Shown here in pieces: positions 33,376 through 45,460 of a stretch of DNA of 64,000 nucleotides (positions are counted from its first letter, which is position 1; each line of letters starts with the position of its first letter). This stretch comes from Gnetum montanum (lineage: Eukaryota > Streptophyta > Gnetopsida > Gnetales > Gnetaceae). Location of the stretch: contig MNCI01008852.1 of the NCBI GenBank assembly GCA_015680685.1, positions 525,114 to 589,113 on the forward strand, given 5' to 3'. The notes beneath the pieces are model-generated. The model had not been told where the DNA came from and ran no database searches. It worked only from the letters and a program-made list of their open reading frames with translations. The translations under genes were made by a program, and so were the position numbers.

Positions 33376-34911
33376 CTATTAACCACTATTAACCAAGTCA
33401 AAATTTAAAAAATATAAAGAGTTTTTGCATGAAATGAGGGCCAAATGGAAACCCAAAAAGCCATAAACATGATAAAAAATATTAGAAGAGGATTTTGAAG
33501 TTTAGAAAAGTAAGAAATGATTTCAGAATGAGATTTGATGAAGAAAATGCCTTAAGGAGCACACAGTTGGATGCACGATGGAGTGCACAAAAGATTTGAT
33601 TGTGGCAACATCTCAGAGTAAGAAGCTTAATTAACCAAACCACAAGATATACAAGTGGATCCTTTCCATAGTGGCACATACCCTTTTTTCCCTTGCATAA
33701 CCTCAACTAAGGAGTCTATGGATCCCATAGTTAATTAATGGTTATGAAAAGTTAAAGACCAAACCCAAAGAATCTACCTAAGAATTTCAACATGTCAAAC
33801 TAAGATATGAAATAAAAACATGAAAACTAGTAGAAAGGTGAGTTATGAAAAGTATTGATGGATGAGATAAAGAATGGAATGGATGTCCCAATCATGGTCA
33901 CATGAAGTCCCTTGTGAGTTTTATGGTTAAATGACCTAATAGAGTCCAACCTTAGTCCAGACCAAAACCAACCACTTTCAATGACTTCACATCATCATTC
34001 TAGGACTAGTCCACCCACTCGAGACACAAGAATGCTCCCATAGATAACCATTGTTCCTTATTTGAGAAGAAAAGACAAGCAAGAGGTGAGAAAGGACCTT
34101 AGTTAGAGGGGACCTTCAAGCATGGGTAACATGTCTTTCTAGTCCCATAACTAGTGCTTGTAGCTTATTTATTTTGTCTAAGGGTTGTGCTTTAAATTTC
34201 CATCATGTTTTTTTTAATGTTTTTGGATGGGAACCACACCATGCAAACACTTATTCGACTTCCTATTATTGGTCAACACAGAATGGTAAGAAGTCCATGA
34301 AAATAAACATACACTCAAGCAAGTAGAGAGTTACAAAGAGTATTGAATCCCCTTAAAGTCACATTCTTTTCAAACCATTGAATCTTTTCCAAGATTGGAA
34401 ACTACCAAGGTCACAAGATCGTTAATATTTTATTAATGAAAAGGGACCTCATGTTTCTAAAACAAAGAAAACCATAGAGTCTATGGATGGGTGGATGACG
34501 TGGACTTACTTCCTATTCCATGAAAAAGAAACCTATCTTAGTTATCAATCATCAAAATTTAAAAATAGAAACTAGAAATTAACAATCAAAAACCTTAAGT
34601 ACAAACCACCATTAGCAAATAGCTACAACATCATTGTGTCCTATTGGTAATACAGCAATTTTATTAAAAAACAAGGAAATTTCACACCAAAATAAATAAA
34701 AATATAAAAGAAATTGTAAAATATTCAAGAAAAATAAAACATACGAATGATGTTGTCAAACAAAAATTTGGAAAAATTAATATTGTAGAAACAAAAAGGT
34801 GTAAGATAAAGAAGGTGTAAAATAAAAAGTTGTAAAGATAACAAAGTGTAAAACAAAATTGTAAAAAAAATAAGATAAAAAATTGAGTAGCCACTATAAT
34901 GGTTAACATGG
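33376..34911 (-). other. TE-B 3' noncoding region
   Basis: Minus-strand counterpart of TE-A 8281-9650, starting with the same T-rich run (34911-34680). Long ORFs here on the minus strand (34909-34682) are low-complexity Phe/Leu runs from the T-rich DNA and are not genes. Confidence 0.55.
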
Positions 34912-37900
34912 ATGGCCATCTATCCTATGACTAAGTTGTATGGAGGAGATTTGAAAAATTGAGCGAGGTTGTCCATCCATTAAGGCATTGATTCCAGTAG
35001 CTTTCTTGTGCTCATGGAAAAGTTTCACTTGTTGTGTGTTAACCACCTACAATTTGTTTGGGCTCTCAAGTTTGTACATCAACATGGCCCCAAAAGGAAA
35101 GGTTTTATAAATGATATAAGGCCCTTCCCACAATGTTTGGAACTTCATTTGTTGAGGTACATGTGTGGAGTTCCAGTAGAGAACCTTATCTCGAGGTTGA
35201 AATTGGATTTTCCTTATTCTTAGGTCATGTCATTATTTCTTGAATGTTTTGTGCACTTCATTCAAGGATAGGACTACCAATTGATTTTTATCTAGCACCT
35301 TTAGGTTAATTAATCGTTCTTTGTGCTTGGCTAAGGTCAAGGTCCAAGTCACAGGCTGTTGAAAGTGTACAGATCTTGGATTGGATAGGTAGAGTTGGTA
35401 ATTTTCTATACACCAGCTCATAGGGAAAGTAGCCTATAGGAAGTTTTCATGTTGAGCAGTACACCAAAATAGCATCATTTTATTTTATTTTATTTTTGTG
35501 CTCTAGTCTCTCCTATATTTGCTAATAGATCTTGTTAGGATCTTCATGATCTCCCTATTAGTAACTTCAACTTGACCATTGGCTTAGGGTGGTAGGGTGT
35601 TATTAGTTTATGTTCAACCCCTAAGCGTTGCATAAGCTTACGAAAGGTAGTGCCTATAAAATGGATTTTGTTGTCAAAAATTAGTGCACATGGCACCCCA
35701 AACCCATTTACAACATGTTGTTGTACAAACCACAAAGCAGTGAATGATATATAGTCAATGATAACTGCTACTTCTACCCATTTTGTACAATAATCAATGA
35801 CAATGATTATGTACACCTTTCCATTTGACATGGGTGTGATGGAATCCATAAAGTCTATACCCCATATGTCGAAGGATTCTATTGGTTGTACCCACTATTG
35901 AGGTCCCTCCATTCGAGCAGTCATCCCACCATCTTGTTGATAGCATTCACAAGATCAAACAAATTAGTAGGCATCCCTAAAGATGGTTGGCCAATAATAC
36001 CCTACCATTAGGATCTTAATGGTTGTGCATTTCCCAACATAGTGGCTCCCACAAGGACCCTCATGAGCATACTAGAGAACACACAGTTGATTAGCATCAA
36101 GGACACACCAATGAACCAAGCTGATGCACACCCTGCAAAGGTATTTATTGATTTCTAAGCATTTGTCTTGATGAAAAAATTTTCGTTTCTTCCTATAGTC
36201 CAAATCTTGTGGCATCTCTTAAGTAAGAAGATAAGTAAGTATGCCATCATACCATTTTGGTTTATTGGGCACTTGTTCATTTATTGCACCAGTAAAGAGG
36301 AGTTCATCAAGAAATTTGTTAGAGAGTGGGCTCTCCTCTTTATTATCCCATCATAACTAAGACAAGTGATTAGAAACCACATTCTCAATCACCTTTCAAT
36401 CTATCATTGTAAGATCAAACTCCTACAAGATCACCAGCCACTGTATGATAGAGGGACTCACTGTTGGCTGGTTCACAAGGAAGCAAATGGCACTATGGTT
36501 GGTGTGCACAAACACTTTGTATCCAAGCACATAGTGCCTAAATAACTCTAAAGCATACACCACCACCATTAGTTCTTTCTTTGTTGTGATGTAATTCAAC
36601 TATGTACCCACAATGCTTGAACTTGTGCAGTGGAAGTAATATGGATGTTTTCTATCATCCAACTACATAAACATGACTCTCGAGGCATAATTTGATGTAT
36701 CTATCATTATATGAAATGGTTTAGACTAGTTAGGTGCTCATACAATTGGAGTCTCTACAAGCTTATGCTTGACTCTGTGGAATGCATTTTTGCATTCCTT
36801 AGTCTAAATGAATGAAGCATCTCTCTTTGTAAGCTCAACCAATGGTTTTGCAATCTTAGAGAAATTCTCTATAAAACACTTGTAGTAGCTAATGTGTCCA
36901 AGGAATGATTGGACATCTTTAACGGTTTTTAGTTGGCTAGTTATTCCTTGTATGATCCCTATCTTTTCAAGGTCTACCTCAATCCCTACCTAAGAAATTT
37001 TGTGCCCTAGTACAATGCCCTCTTAGACTATCAAATGGCTCTTCTACTAATTGAGCTGAAGATTCATCTCCACACACCTTTTAACCACTTGCTCAAGCCA
37101 ATCCAAGGTTTTCTTAAATGTGACGCCATAGGTAGAGAATTCATCCATGAAGACTTTCACCTCATAATCAATTTATTGCTGAAAAATGCTCAAGACCAAG
37201 CATTGGAGTGTTGCAAGAGCATTACATAGACCAAAAGGCATCTTTCAATATGTAAAAGTTCCTTAAGGGATCATGAATGTTATTTTAGCTTGATCCTCTA
37301 ACATGACCTGGATTTGGTTATGGCCACTATAACCATCCAGAAAGCTGTAATAGTAATGCCCAGATATAGTATCCAACACTTGATCCAAAAATGGCAATGG
37401 AAAGTGATCTTTGAATGTTGTCATATTCAATAGCCGGAAGTTGATGTAGAACCACCACTTGTCACCTTTCTTTGACATAATCACAAGTGGGTTAACCCAC
37501 TTACTATCTACAACAGGATAGATAAACCCCACCTTGAGGAGTTGTTTGATTTCCTCTTTGACCATTTACTTTAATTTGGGATTCAATCATTGTTGTGGCT
37601 ACCTCTTTGGCTTTATAGATCGATCAGTGTAGATATGATGCTAGCATATCCTAGGATCAATCCTTGTGAGTTCTGGATATGACCAAGCAAAGGTTGTTGT
37701 CCATTTGTTAATCACACTCAATAGCATCCATTTCTATTTAGGAGAAAGATTGGCATTGATGATTACTAGCTTGCCATTTTTCAAAAATGCATACTCCATG
37801 CTAATAGGTAGAGTTTTCAACTCTAAGGGCTCTTGTTTAAAATTTTCAAGGATTTCCAACTCTTCCCAATTAATATCATCATTTGCATCATCAAAGAGTT

Positions 37901-38655
37901 GGTGATGAACTTGCTCCAATTCATCCATGCTTTTAACATAGGCGCATGTTAGGCTTTTAATAGGTTCCATGCAAAGTATGTTTCTTTCCAAATTAGCTAT
38001 CAACCACTAGGTTTCCTCCTATTTTGTGGCTACTGTGTGTAGGCACCTTTGAATATCTACCTCATTTGCACACTACCTACATGCAGAAATGGATGTTCTT
38101 TTCACAAACTAGAGTTTTTGTTTGTAGTTACACCCTGTATTACTATACACAACACATGGAACTCATTTCTTCTTGATCTTTCTGAATGCATTTTCCTTGA
38201 AAATTTCCATGGAAAAATCTTTGATGCCCATTCATGCATCAATAGTGCTTAACTAGGTCCTTTCCATGATGATTGGAAAATCCCCCTTGCAATTATCAAC
38301 TTTGATTACTAGGAAATTAGCAGAATAAGACCACCCATAGACAGTGATCACAATATCTTCTACCAGTCCCAATGGAACAATGATAGACTTGTCTACCAAT
38401 TCTAAATAGATGTTGCTCTTCTTGAGAGGAGGTAGGTTCCAAGCGTTGTACATTTTATGAGAAATCATATTAACTCTAAATCCTAAGTCAACAAGATCCT
38501 TGCATCACTCATTCCTAACAATCTACAAATAAATGAAAGGACTTCCAAGATCAAATATTTTCCTAGGAAGGTTGCTTGCCTTGATCCAATCAGATATAGC
38601 ATGGGTTAACATAACTATGTAGATCTTGGGAGGCATTTGATTTGAAGGGCTCTCA
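34912..38655 (-). pseudogene. TE-B pol: protease, RT, RNase H, integrase (broken)
   Basis: Protease region near 38655-38200 includes WNLPPLKKSN and VPLGLVEDIV. RT at 37565-37263 has IKQLLKVGFIYPVVDSKWVN, DHFPLPFLDQVLD and YSFLDGYSGHNQIQV. The catalytic FMDD is FMDE at 37151-37140, a Asp-to-Glu change. RNase H and connection follow near 36850-36400, with the integrase zinc region near 36150-35900. The core at 35849-35544 reads MDSITPMSNGKVYIIIVIDY, FDNKIHFIGTTFRKL and GVEHKLITPYHPK. The C-terminus near 35000 is LVNTQQVKLFHEHK. Same order and length as TE-A pol. Several stops and shifts. Confidence 0.85.
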
Positions 38656-38659
38656 AAAG

Positions 38660-41090
38660 AAATGGATGTAGAGGATGAAGGAGATACAGGGAAACCAACT
38701 ACATAAGTAGATGAGGGTTTAGTAGAGCTATTGGTTTAAAAGAATGCTCTTTTACAAGATCTTGGTTCCGAACCACTTGGCTAAGGAGCCAACTATAATT
38801 TAATAGCCTTGGTAACATTACATTGTTGTGGCTAGACTAGAAGCTCACCTTGCATGGATGGAGTAGGTGGTAATTGGGTTGAGGGTGGAGGAGCATGTGT
38901 TAAAGGATGAGGATGATAGGAATATGGGGTTTCTCCTCTAGTAGATGGATAATGAGTTCTATAATACTTTAGAGGGTAGTAGTGATTATAAAAAAAACAT
39001 GACTAGAAGAGTCATGCAGAAACATTGGTTGCTAAACATAGTACCCATATGGATTTGGTCACCTGTAAGGGTACTGTTGCCTCAGTGGTGGCATCCCCCA
39101 TAACTTTGAGTGTTTCCACTATGGATATGGATACTGCTCATATGGTTGTGCTGGAGCTTCACTTGAATAATACGCCTATCATTATTGGTGGAACTACATT
39201 AGGTTGCCTTGAGGATAAGGCAACCTTCTGGGTGCTTTCCTTCATGCTAGTCTAGGATTCAAAGCATACACCCCAAATTTCTGTAACTATGACACAATAG
39301 AACAACATCCCTTAAGATGTTCATATTAGCAAATGTCACACCCACTATCATCATCCAATTCTGACTCCATAACCTCTTCGACTATCATAGCATTATCTTT
39401 ACCCCTTTGGTAGGCATGTTCAACTTCTTTCCTTCTCCTATGGTCATGATCACTACCTTGTTCTTTGGATTCTTCTGCAATTTTTAGAGCAGTTTGAAAT
39501 TTTTCATCCAAAGCTTTCCAAATTTTATCAACCTTAGCTGAAATTTCAAACATAGATTTTTGAATTAATAAGCTTTTTCTCTACACCACCTCATCAAGTA
39601 GTGCTTCCCCCTCTCTATCACAGAACTGAGCCTCTCTTTTTCTGATGAAAGGATCTCGGTTATACTCCTTAGCACTTTCCCATTTTTTCAATTCACCTTA
39701 TTCTTTTGCAACCTACTCAATTAGCCCTTGAATCTAATGGGCTCTTAGTTTTCACAATCTCCCTTGGGTGTAGACCCCAAGAGTTCTCATCATTTCTAAT
39801 TAGGAGCCCATCTATGATATGGCAAAGCTACTCCCATTAAGAATAACCATGGCTAGGAAATTTATGCAAAAGGGAATAATACTTGTCCATGGTGGCATCC
39901 AAGGGTTTATGTGTTCCTTGTTTCTAGCCTTGGATTTACCTTCACAAGTTTGACACTCTAGAGTACATATGATACTTGTCATTAAATATTTCTAGCATTG
40001 TACTCCATCGATGGATTGATTCTAGTTCCAAAGACTANNNNNNNNNNNNNNNNNNNNNNNNNNNNNNNNNNNNNNNNNNNNNNNNNNNNNNNNNNNNNNN
40101 NNNNNNNNNNNNNNNNNNNNNNNNNNNNNNNNNNNNNNNNNNNNNNNNNNNNNNNNNNNNNNNNNNNNNNNNNCCCCCCCCCCCCCCCCCCAAAATCTGG
40201 GGATATTATTCATGTCTAGTCTCTTAATTCGACTATCTTTCACATGCTTGGTAGGAATTCTAACAACCTCCACAATGTTGAGCATATTTTGAGTGACCAG
40301 TAAAGGCTCTTTATCATGATCTAAATGATGTCTGTGATGTCCTCTACCATCCCTTCATTCACGGTGATCTCTATGATTGCCATTGTTGTCCCACCATCTA
40401 GGGTTCTGCTCAAATTCGAAGAAGGAAGCTGAACCAAATGAAGAGGACGAAGAAAAAGGATGGCTGCCACCATTGTGGTGTTTGCCACTTTCCCTTTGTT
40501 TATCATAGCCACGATTCTTAGAGTGGTCATCATTATACTTGTTTGAGTTCCCACTTCAACTTCCTTTCTTAGAGCTCCCACAACTATGGGGCTCACTATT
40601 ACCAAAACCCAGATTATTGATCACTGATTTAAGATTTGGATTCAAATCCCCTTCACTAAAGTCAAGAGGTGGAGAGTCTACATGTTGAAAATCCTCAAAA
40701 AGAGGTTCCTCATCATCCTTTTGATCTAATAGGAACAAGGGATTAGTAAACTATTTCTCCTTCATAGGTTCATGATGCTTTTCCTATTCAAGATCTCATT
40801 TATGTTGTGTTTCAGTGGGATGGTAGTCTTGGAAGTCATGATCATCCACAATGTACTCTCCATGAAGTTCCTTGATGTCCAACCTTATAAGGATTTTGAG
40901 TAGCATCTTGGGAACCAATTAGTTAGGTGGCAATACAACATTCCCCTCCATGTCTAACCACTGCATTTGTTCATCCTAATGAAGAATGTAAGTAAAATTG
41001 GGTACAAACTCATTAGGATGAGTGTACACCACTCTAAATTCTTGTGGGACTATTAACTTAGAATCATCTCACTTGTGAGGAGAACAAGAT
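38660..41090 (-). pseudogene. TE-B gag (broken, contains gap)
   Basis: The N-terminal region near 41060-40700 reads YTHPNEFVPNF in one frame, then EGDLNPNLKSVINNLGFGN and HSCGSSKKGS near 40600. The capsid region around 40000-39750 is partly inside the gap. At 39553-39326 KVDKIWKALDEKFQTALKIA and the Arg/Asp-rich KEQGSDHDHRRRKEVEH are the counterpart of TE-A 3700-3900. The original ATG (near 41090) appears mutated. Gag would form the particle; this copy is inactive. Confidence 0.72.
40038..40173. other. Assembly gap (136 N)
   Basis: Unknown bases within TE-B gag, bordered on the right by 18 consecutive C (40174-40191). The C run may be an assembly artefact of the gap edge. Confidence 1.
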
Positions 41091-41244
41091 GTTCTTAGAA
41101 ATAATTTCTTAAATGTGCTTCTAGTATAGTTTTGATTAATTATTGTATATTTATTTTCTCAAATGATTATGACCTTAGGATTTGATCAAATGATCCTAAA
41201 TAATATTCACTAAGTCCTAGATAGCGCATGTATCAAACTACAAG

Positions 41245-41263
41245 TCCCTAGCAATGGTGCCAA
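41245..41263 (-). other. TE-B primer-binding site (tRNA-Asp type)
   Basis: The minus strand reads TTGGCACCATTGCTAGGGA directly inside the 5' LTR. Confidence 0.7.
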
Positions 41264-42136
41264 TAATGAGCGATGACTACCCCCTATGCCCAACCATATG
41301 AATCACTAAGTGTTCATGTGCAATCTAGTCGAATTCTATGGACTTATAGCCTTCTAAGCACACTAGTCTCTAGGAAGTGACACTAACTGTTGAAATCGTT
41401 ATCTTCCCAATTACACTTGTGAAATGCAAAGGTATGGTTAAGTGCAACTAAGGGATATGATTTTTATCATTTACATGTTTTATGTTTTAAGTTTCCTAAG
41501 CATAAAGAATAATGAATAAAATAAGATAATTAAATTTCTAATTTAATCTAACTACCTACACCTAACTAATCCTAACATAAGTCTGTTTCCACTTGACATA
41601 CACATCATGAACATGCTTAATGCTATTAGGTTACCAAACATTAAGCGTTACTAGGATTATCAAGTGCCAAGCATATGCTCGAAGTGGTCGTACTTATGTG
41701 CTTAATTAATCACAATTTAATCTAACTTAATTTAGCTTAATCTAGCCTAATTAGTTATTTAATTACTTAAGTATTAAAGGAAATTACATACAACATTAAA
41801 TGCATAAATAAATAATTAATCTATTTCAAAGTGTTGCAAGGTTTATCAAAAAGCTCATCTTTATTGCTACACACACTACTATGCTCATGTACAACAGTGC
41901 TTGAATAAAGATCTGTACACTCTTAACTCTTACTACGAGCACTTAGAAAAATATTCTAACTTTCAAATGACAAAACTACAAGAGCTCCGCTACAACTATG
42001 ACAAGACATGCCATAAACATGGTAGGTGAGCATGTATTTATAAGCAAAAATAGACATTACGTCGATAAGGCCACATCAATGCATCAAATCATGCATCGAT
42101 GGGGCCTAGTTGATGCAGCCAATTTATGATTCATCA
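41264..42136 (-). repeat. TE-B 5' LTR
   Basis: 873 bp. In plus coordinates words start at 42060 (CGTCGATA), 42074 (CATCAATG), 42094 (CATCGATG, a perfect palindrome) and 42108 (AGTTGATG), spaced 14, 20 and 14. TATTTATA at 42035-42042 (TATAAATA on the minus strand). ATCTTTATT at 41857 pairs with AATAAAGAT at 41904, a perfect 9-bp inverted repeat. Confidence 0.92.
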
Positions 42137-43817
42137 GCTAAGAAAAAATGACCACAAGTGATGGTTGGCTTGTGATTTACCCACCACATGTGATGGTAGC
42201 ATCATGGGGGTCTGACCATGGATCATGATCAAGTCATGGTGGCCTTTGAATTTTTGAATCTATTGTCCCTTTTTCTCTTGGTTATAAATTTTTAAGATTA
42301 AGAGCCTAGTGATCTCATGATAATCTAAAATAGGGGCATTTTATCTTTGTATATATGACAAGTTAACCACATGTCATAATCTAAGCTTTGTGCAAACCAC
42401 AAGTCATGATCTAGTCATGGTTTCACTAGAAAATAAAATAAAGAACTGTAGCTACAAACTCATGAAGGATTTGATAAATTCAAAGGTAAATCTAGCTTGA
42501 AAATAATTGTTGGAGCTCATATCTATTATTGCATGGTTGAATTTATGCAATAAACATGAATATGGGCCACATAAGATCGATTAAGAAAGGTAAGTGAAGT
42601 TCTTCGTGGATGGGTAGCTTAACATAAAATTTGTACAATAAATTAGATTTGCATATGCACTTAAAGTGCTAAGAAATATGCCTTGACATGAGAGGTCTCT
42701 TCTAGAGTCATTAGGAGGTTACTTGCATATGTTTAAACATGCAAATAAACTTTCCCTTGACATATATAAAAGAGGGCTTCAACATGCAAAAATGCCTATG
42801 CTTCAAACACAAAACTAAGACATAATTGAAGCTTGATTTGACATGACAACTACTCAAAAATGTACAACAATATGGCCACATGCATGAACATGGGTTGGAG
42901 TTGACATTGAGCTTAACAAACATAAGAAATTTAGATGAAAATTGGTCATTCATGGCTATCTCTTCTTTATAATAAATGTAGTCCAAAAAACCTACAGAAA
43001 ACCTTCAAATTCTACTTATATTCTTCATGAGAAACTTCATACACATTCATCTAATATATTGGAGAAAAAAGCATTGACATGCATTGCATAAACATCAATA
43101 ATTAAACTATCTTTGGAGCCAAAACATATGCAATTTTCATAATAAATCCTTAACTAAAACATGCATAAAATATAAAAATAAGAATATAAAATATAACATC
43201 TCTTAGATGCATAAGCTCCTTCATATTGAAGTTGAAGGTTTTAGTATAATAATTGAGAGAGTTTCACATTGTGAGAATGAGAATTTGTGTGAGAACATGA
43301 GGTAAATTATGAGAATTTAAGGTACTAGGGCTAGCCATGGGAGAGCTTAGATTGGGAAGAAAAAATTACTATAAGAATGCAAGAAGGGTACTTTTCATGC
43401 AACTTAAATGTAGAAACTAGAACACCCTTTTAAATGAATAAAGGATAAAGCATGAAAGAAGAAAGAAAACTTTGAGGAGAGACATCCTTACTTCATTACT
43501 TAATGTTCAAATTTCATGCTCCATTATGCTACTAGATAGACCCTTGACCTTTATATATAGCTTAAGTGGAGAAGACTTGCAACTCCTTCTCATGTGGGGC
43601 TAACTTTTCGTCTCTTTGCTTTTGTCTTCAAATATAAACTATGTTTTCCTAAGGTTTTCATAGTCATTTTGCTTGGCTTTCTTGCCTTTTTTAATACATA
43701 ACTTTAAAATATAAAAACATATGCATATAAATAATAAAGGAGGGATGAAGAAATAATAGAAACAAAGTTTGGGCATTGTCTAAAATCTTGACATAATGCC
43801 TACTCAAAATCAGAACA

Positions 43818-45460
43818 GTAGGTGGATGTGTCATCCATAAAGACATCTACATCTTCGCTAATTTGATTTTGAAGAAAGCTAAGAACAAGGTATTGGAAAG
43901 TTGTAAGAGTGTTGCATAGACCAAAGAGAATTTTTTATATGAAAATTCCCCCCAAGGATTTGTGAATGTTACTTTGGCTTGATCCTCAATGACAATCTAG
44001 ATTTGGTTATATCAACTATAAGCATCTAAAAAGCTATAATATATGTGTTCTGCAATTGTGTCCAACACCTAGTCAACAAATAGCAATGAAAAGTGATTGT
44101 TGAATGTGACCATATTCAATAGTTGAAAGTCAATACAAATCTATCTCTTATCACCTTTCTTTGGAACAAAGATAAGTGGACTCGCTCATTTATTGTTAAC
44201 AATGGGATAGATGAATTCTACTTTGAGGAGCTTTTCAATCTTTTTCTTAATCACCTCTTTGAGCTTGAGATTCAATCTACATTAAGTTTAGTGTCATGGT
44301 TTCACTACTAGATCCATGTATATGTGGTGCTAGCAATACATGGATCAATGCCTTTAAGTAATGAAGTAGCATAATGGATCATAATAGCATAATGAAATTT
44401 CATTATGGATCTAGTAGCATACTAGTATTATGTTCAAATTTCATGCTCCATTATGCTACATACTTTTAGAAAATATTTTTGGTTACTTGCTAACTTTCAA
44501 AAAATTTTGTTTCTATTCTTTTGTGAGGTTGGAACTAAAAATTACTAGTTTGTCATTATTCAAAAACACAAATTTAAGAAAATTTGATAATGTCTTTAAT
44601 TCTATGGGCTTTTGTTACTTGTTCTTCTAGAATTTTCAACTTTCCCCAATTGATATCTACTTCTTGCTAATGGCCTACTTGGAGAAGTTACCTTGAGATC
44701 CATTCCATTTCATCCAACTTCTCCACGTAAATACCTATGAGTTTCTCCACTAGTTTCATGCATATTTTTTCTTTATAATCTTCTTCAGTTATCACTCACT
44801 AGGGTTCTTCCTACTTTGTGCCTATTATATATAGGAATTGGTGCATACATGCTTGCTTTGCATATTTACTACATGCTTGAATGGTTTGTCTATTTAACAC
44901 TCGATACTTTCTACATGCAATTGCATTCTATGTCACTATATATGATGCATGGAACTTTCTACTTCTACACAATTTTTCCTTCATCTTTCCTAGAAATATC
45001 CAAGAAAAGGTCACTGATTCCAAACTTAGCATTAATGATGATATGTCATGATCTTTCCATTATAATAGGAAGTGATCCTTTGTTACTTCCCACATGAATA
45101 ACAAAGAAATTTGTTGGTTATGACCACTCACTAATGGTAGTTACCACATCCTCATTCTACCCCAATAGGACAATGAGGGATTAATTGGCCAACTCAAGTC
45201 TTTATTGCATTTTTGAAGTGGTGGCAAGTTCCAAGACTTGTACATTTCTGGTGAGATCAAATTTACCTTAGAATCTAAGTTCAAGAGAGCTATACAAAGT
45301 AGATTCCCAACAATCTAGAAATAGATTAAGGGACGTCTCAAGTCTATCCTCTTCTTGGAAAGAGTTCCTACCTTGATCCAATCTAATACTACGTGCATGA
45401 ACATGATAGTTTTGACATTATGCCCTTAATGTAGAGACATCACTAGCTCACTTGAGATAC
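43818..45460 (-). pseudogene. TE-M reverse transcriptase (N part) and protease
   Basis: Minus-strand continuation of RT, with the catalytic FMDD motif intact at 43841-43830, followed by fingers-region sequence near 44000-44260 and aspartic protease sequence near 44840-45450 (counterpart of WNLPPL and WSYPANFLV in the other elements). A filler-like insert lies at 44362-44460. Many stops; non-functional. Confidence 0.7.
44362..44460. repeat. Filler-like insert with perfect inverted repeat inside TE-M pol
   Basis: A segment absent from the corresponding part of TE-B. GTAGCATAATGGA at 44366-44378 is the exact inverted repeat of 44447-44459. The 29 bases 44431-44459 are identical to 43504-43532 in the neighbouring 1.9-kb insertion. 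Confidence 0.6.

Larger units (their letters stand above)
28877..42136 (-). mobile_element. TE-B: full-length Athila-like gypsy element with additional ORF
   Basis: 13.3-kb minus-strand element flanked by an exact GCTAA duplication (28872-28876 and 42137-42141). In its own direction: 5' LTR 42136-41264, primer site, gag, pol, 3' noncoding region, internal promoter, additional ORF and 3' LTR 29756-28877. It is the most complete representative of the family in the window and serves as the reference for TE-M. Frames are broken by stops and shifts. One assembly gap falls in gag (40038-40173). Confidence 0.92.
28669..43817. mobile_element. Unclassified insertion of about 1.9 kb, split by TE-B
   Basis: TE-M RT homology stops near 28668 and resumes near 43818. 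After removing TE-B, about 1.9 kb (28669-28876 plus 42142-43817) remains, beginning TGTTAGAG and ending CAGAACA, which is LTR-like. Word clusters such as ACCACAAGTCATGATC occur at 28755-28860 and 42150-42430. No coding frame was recognised. It may be a large solo LTR. Boundaries are uncertain by about 15 bp and no exact target duplication is visible. Confidence 0.5.

Noticed and set aside
34682-34919. Phe/Leu-rich minus-strand ORFs resembling membrane proteins
   Set aside because: They come from the T-rich noncoding run after pol, which TE-A and TE-C also have without an ORF.
40174-40191. Run of 18 C as an i-motif or G-quadruplex element
   Set aside because: It abuts an assembly gap and is most likely an artefact.
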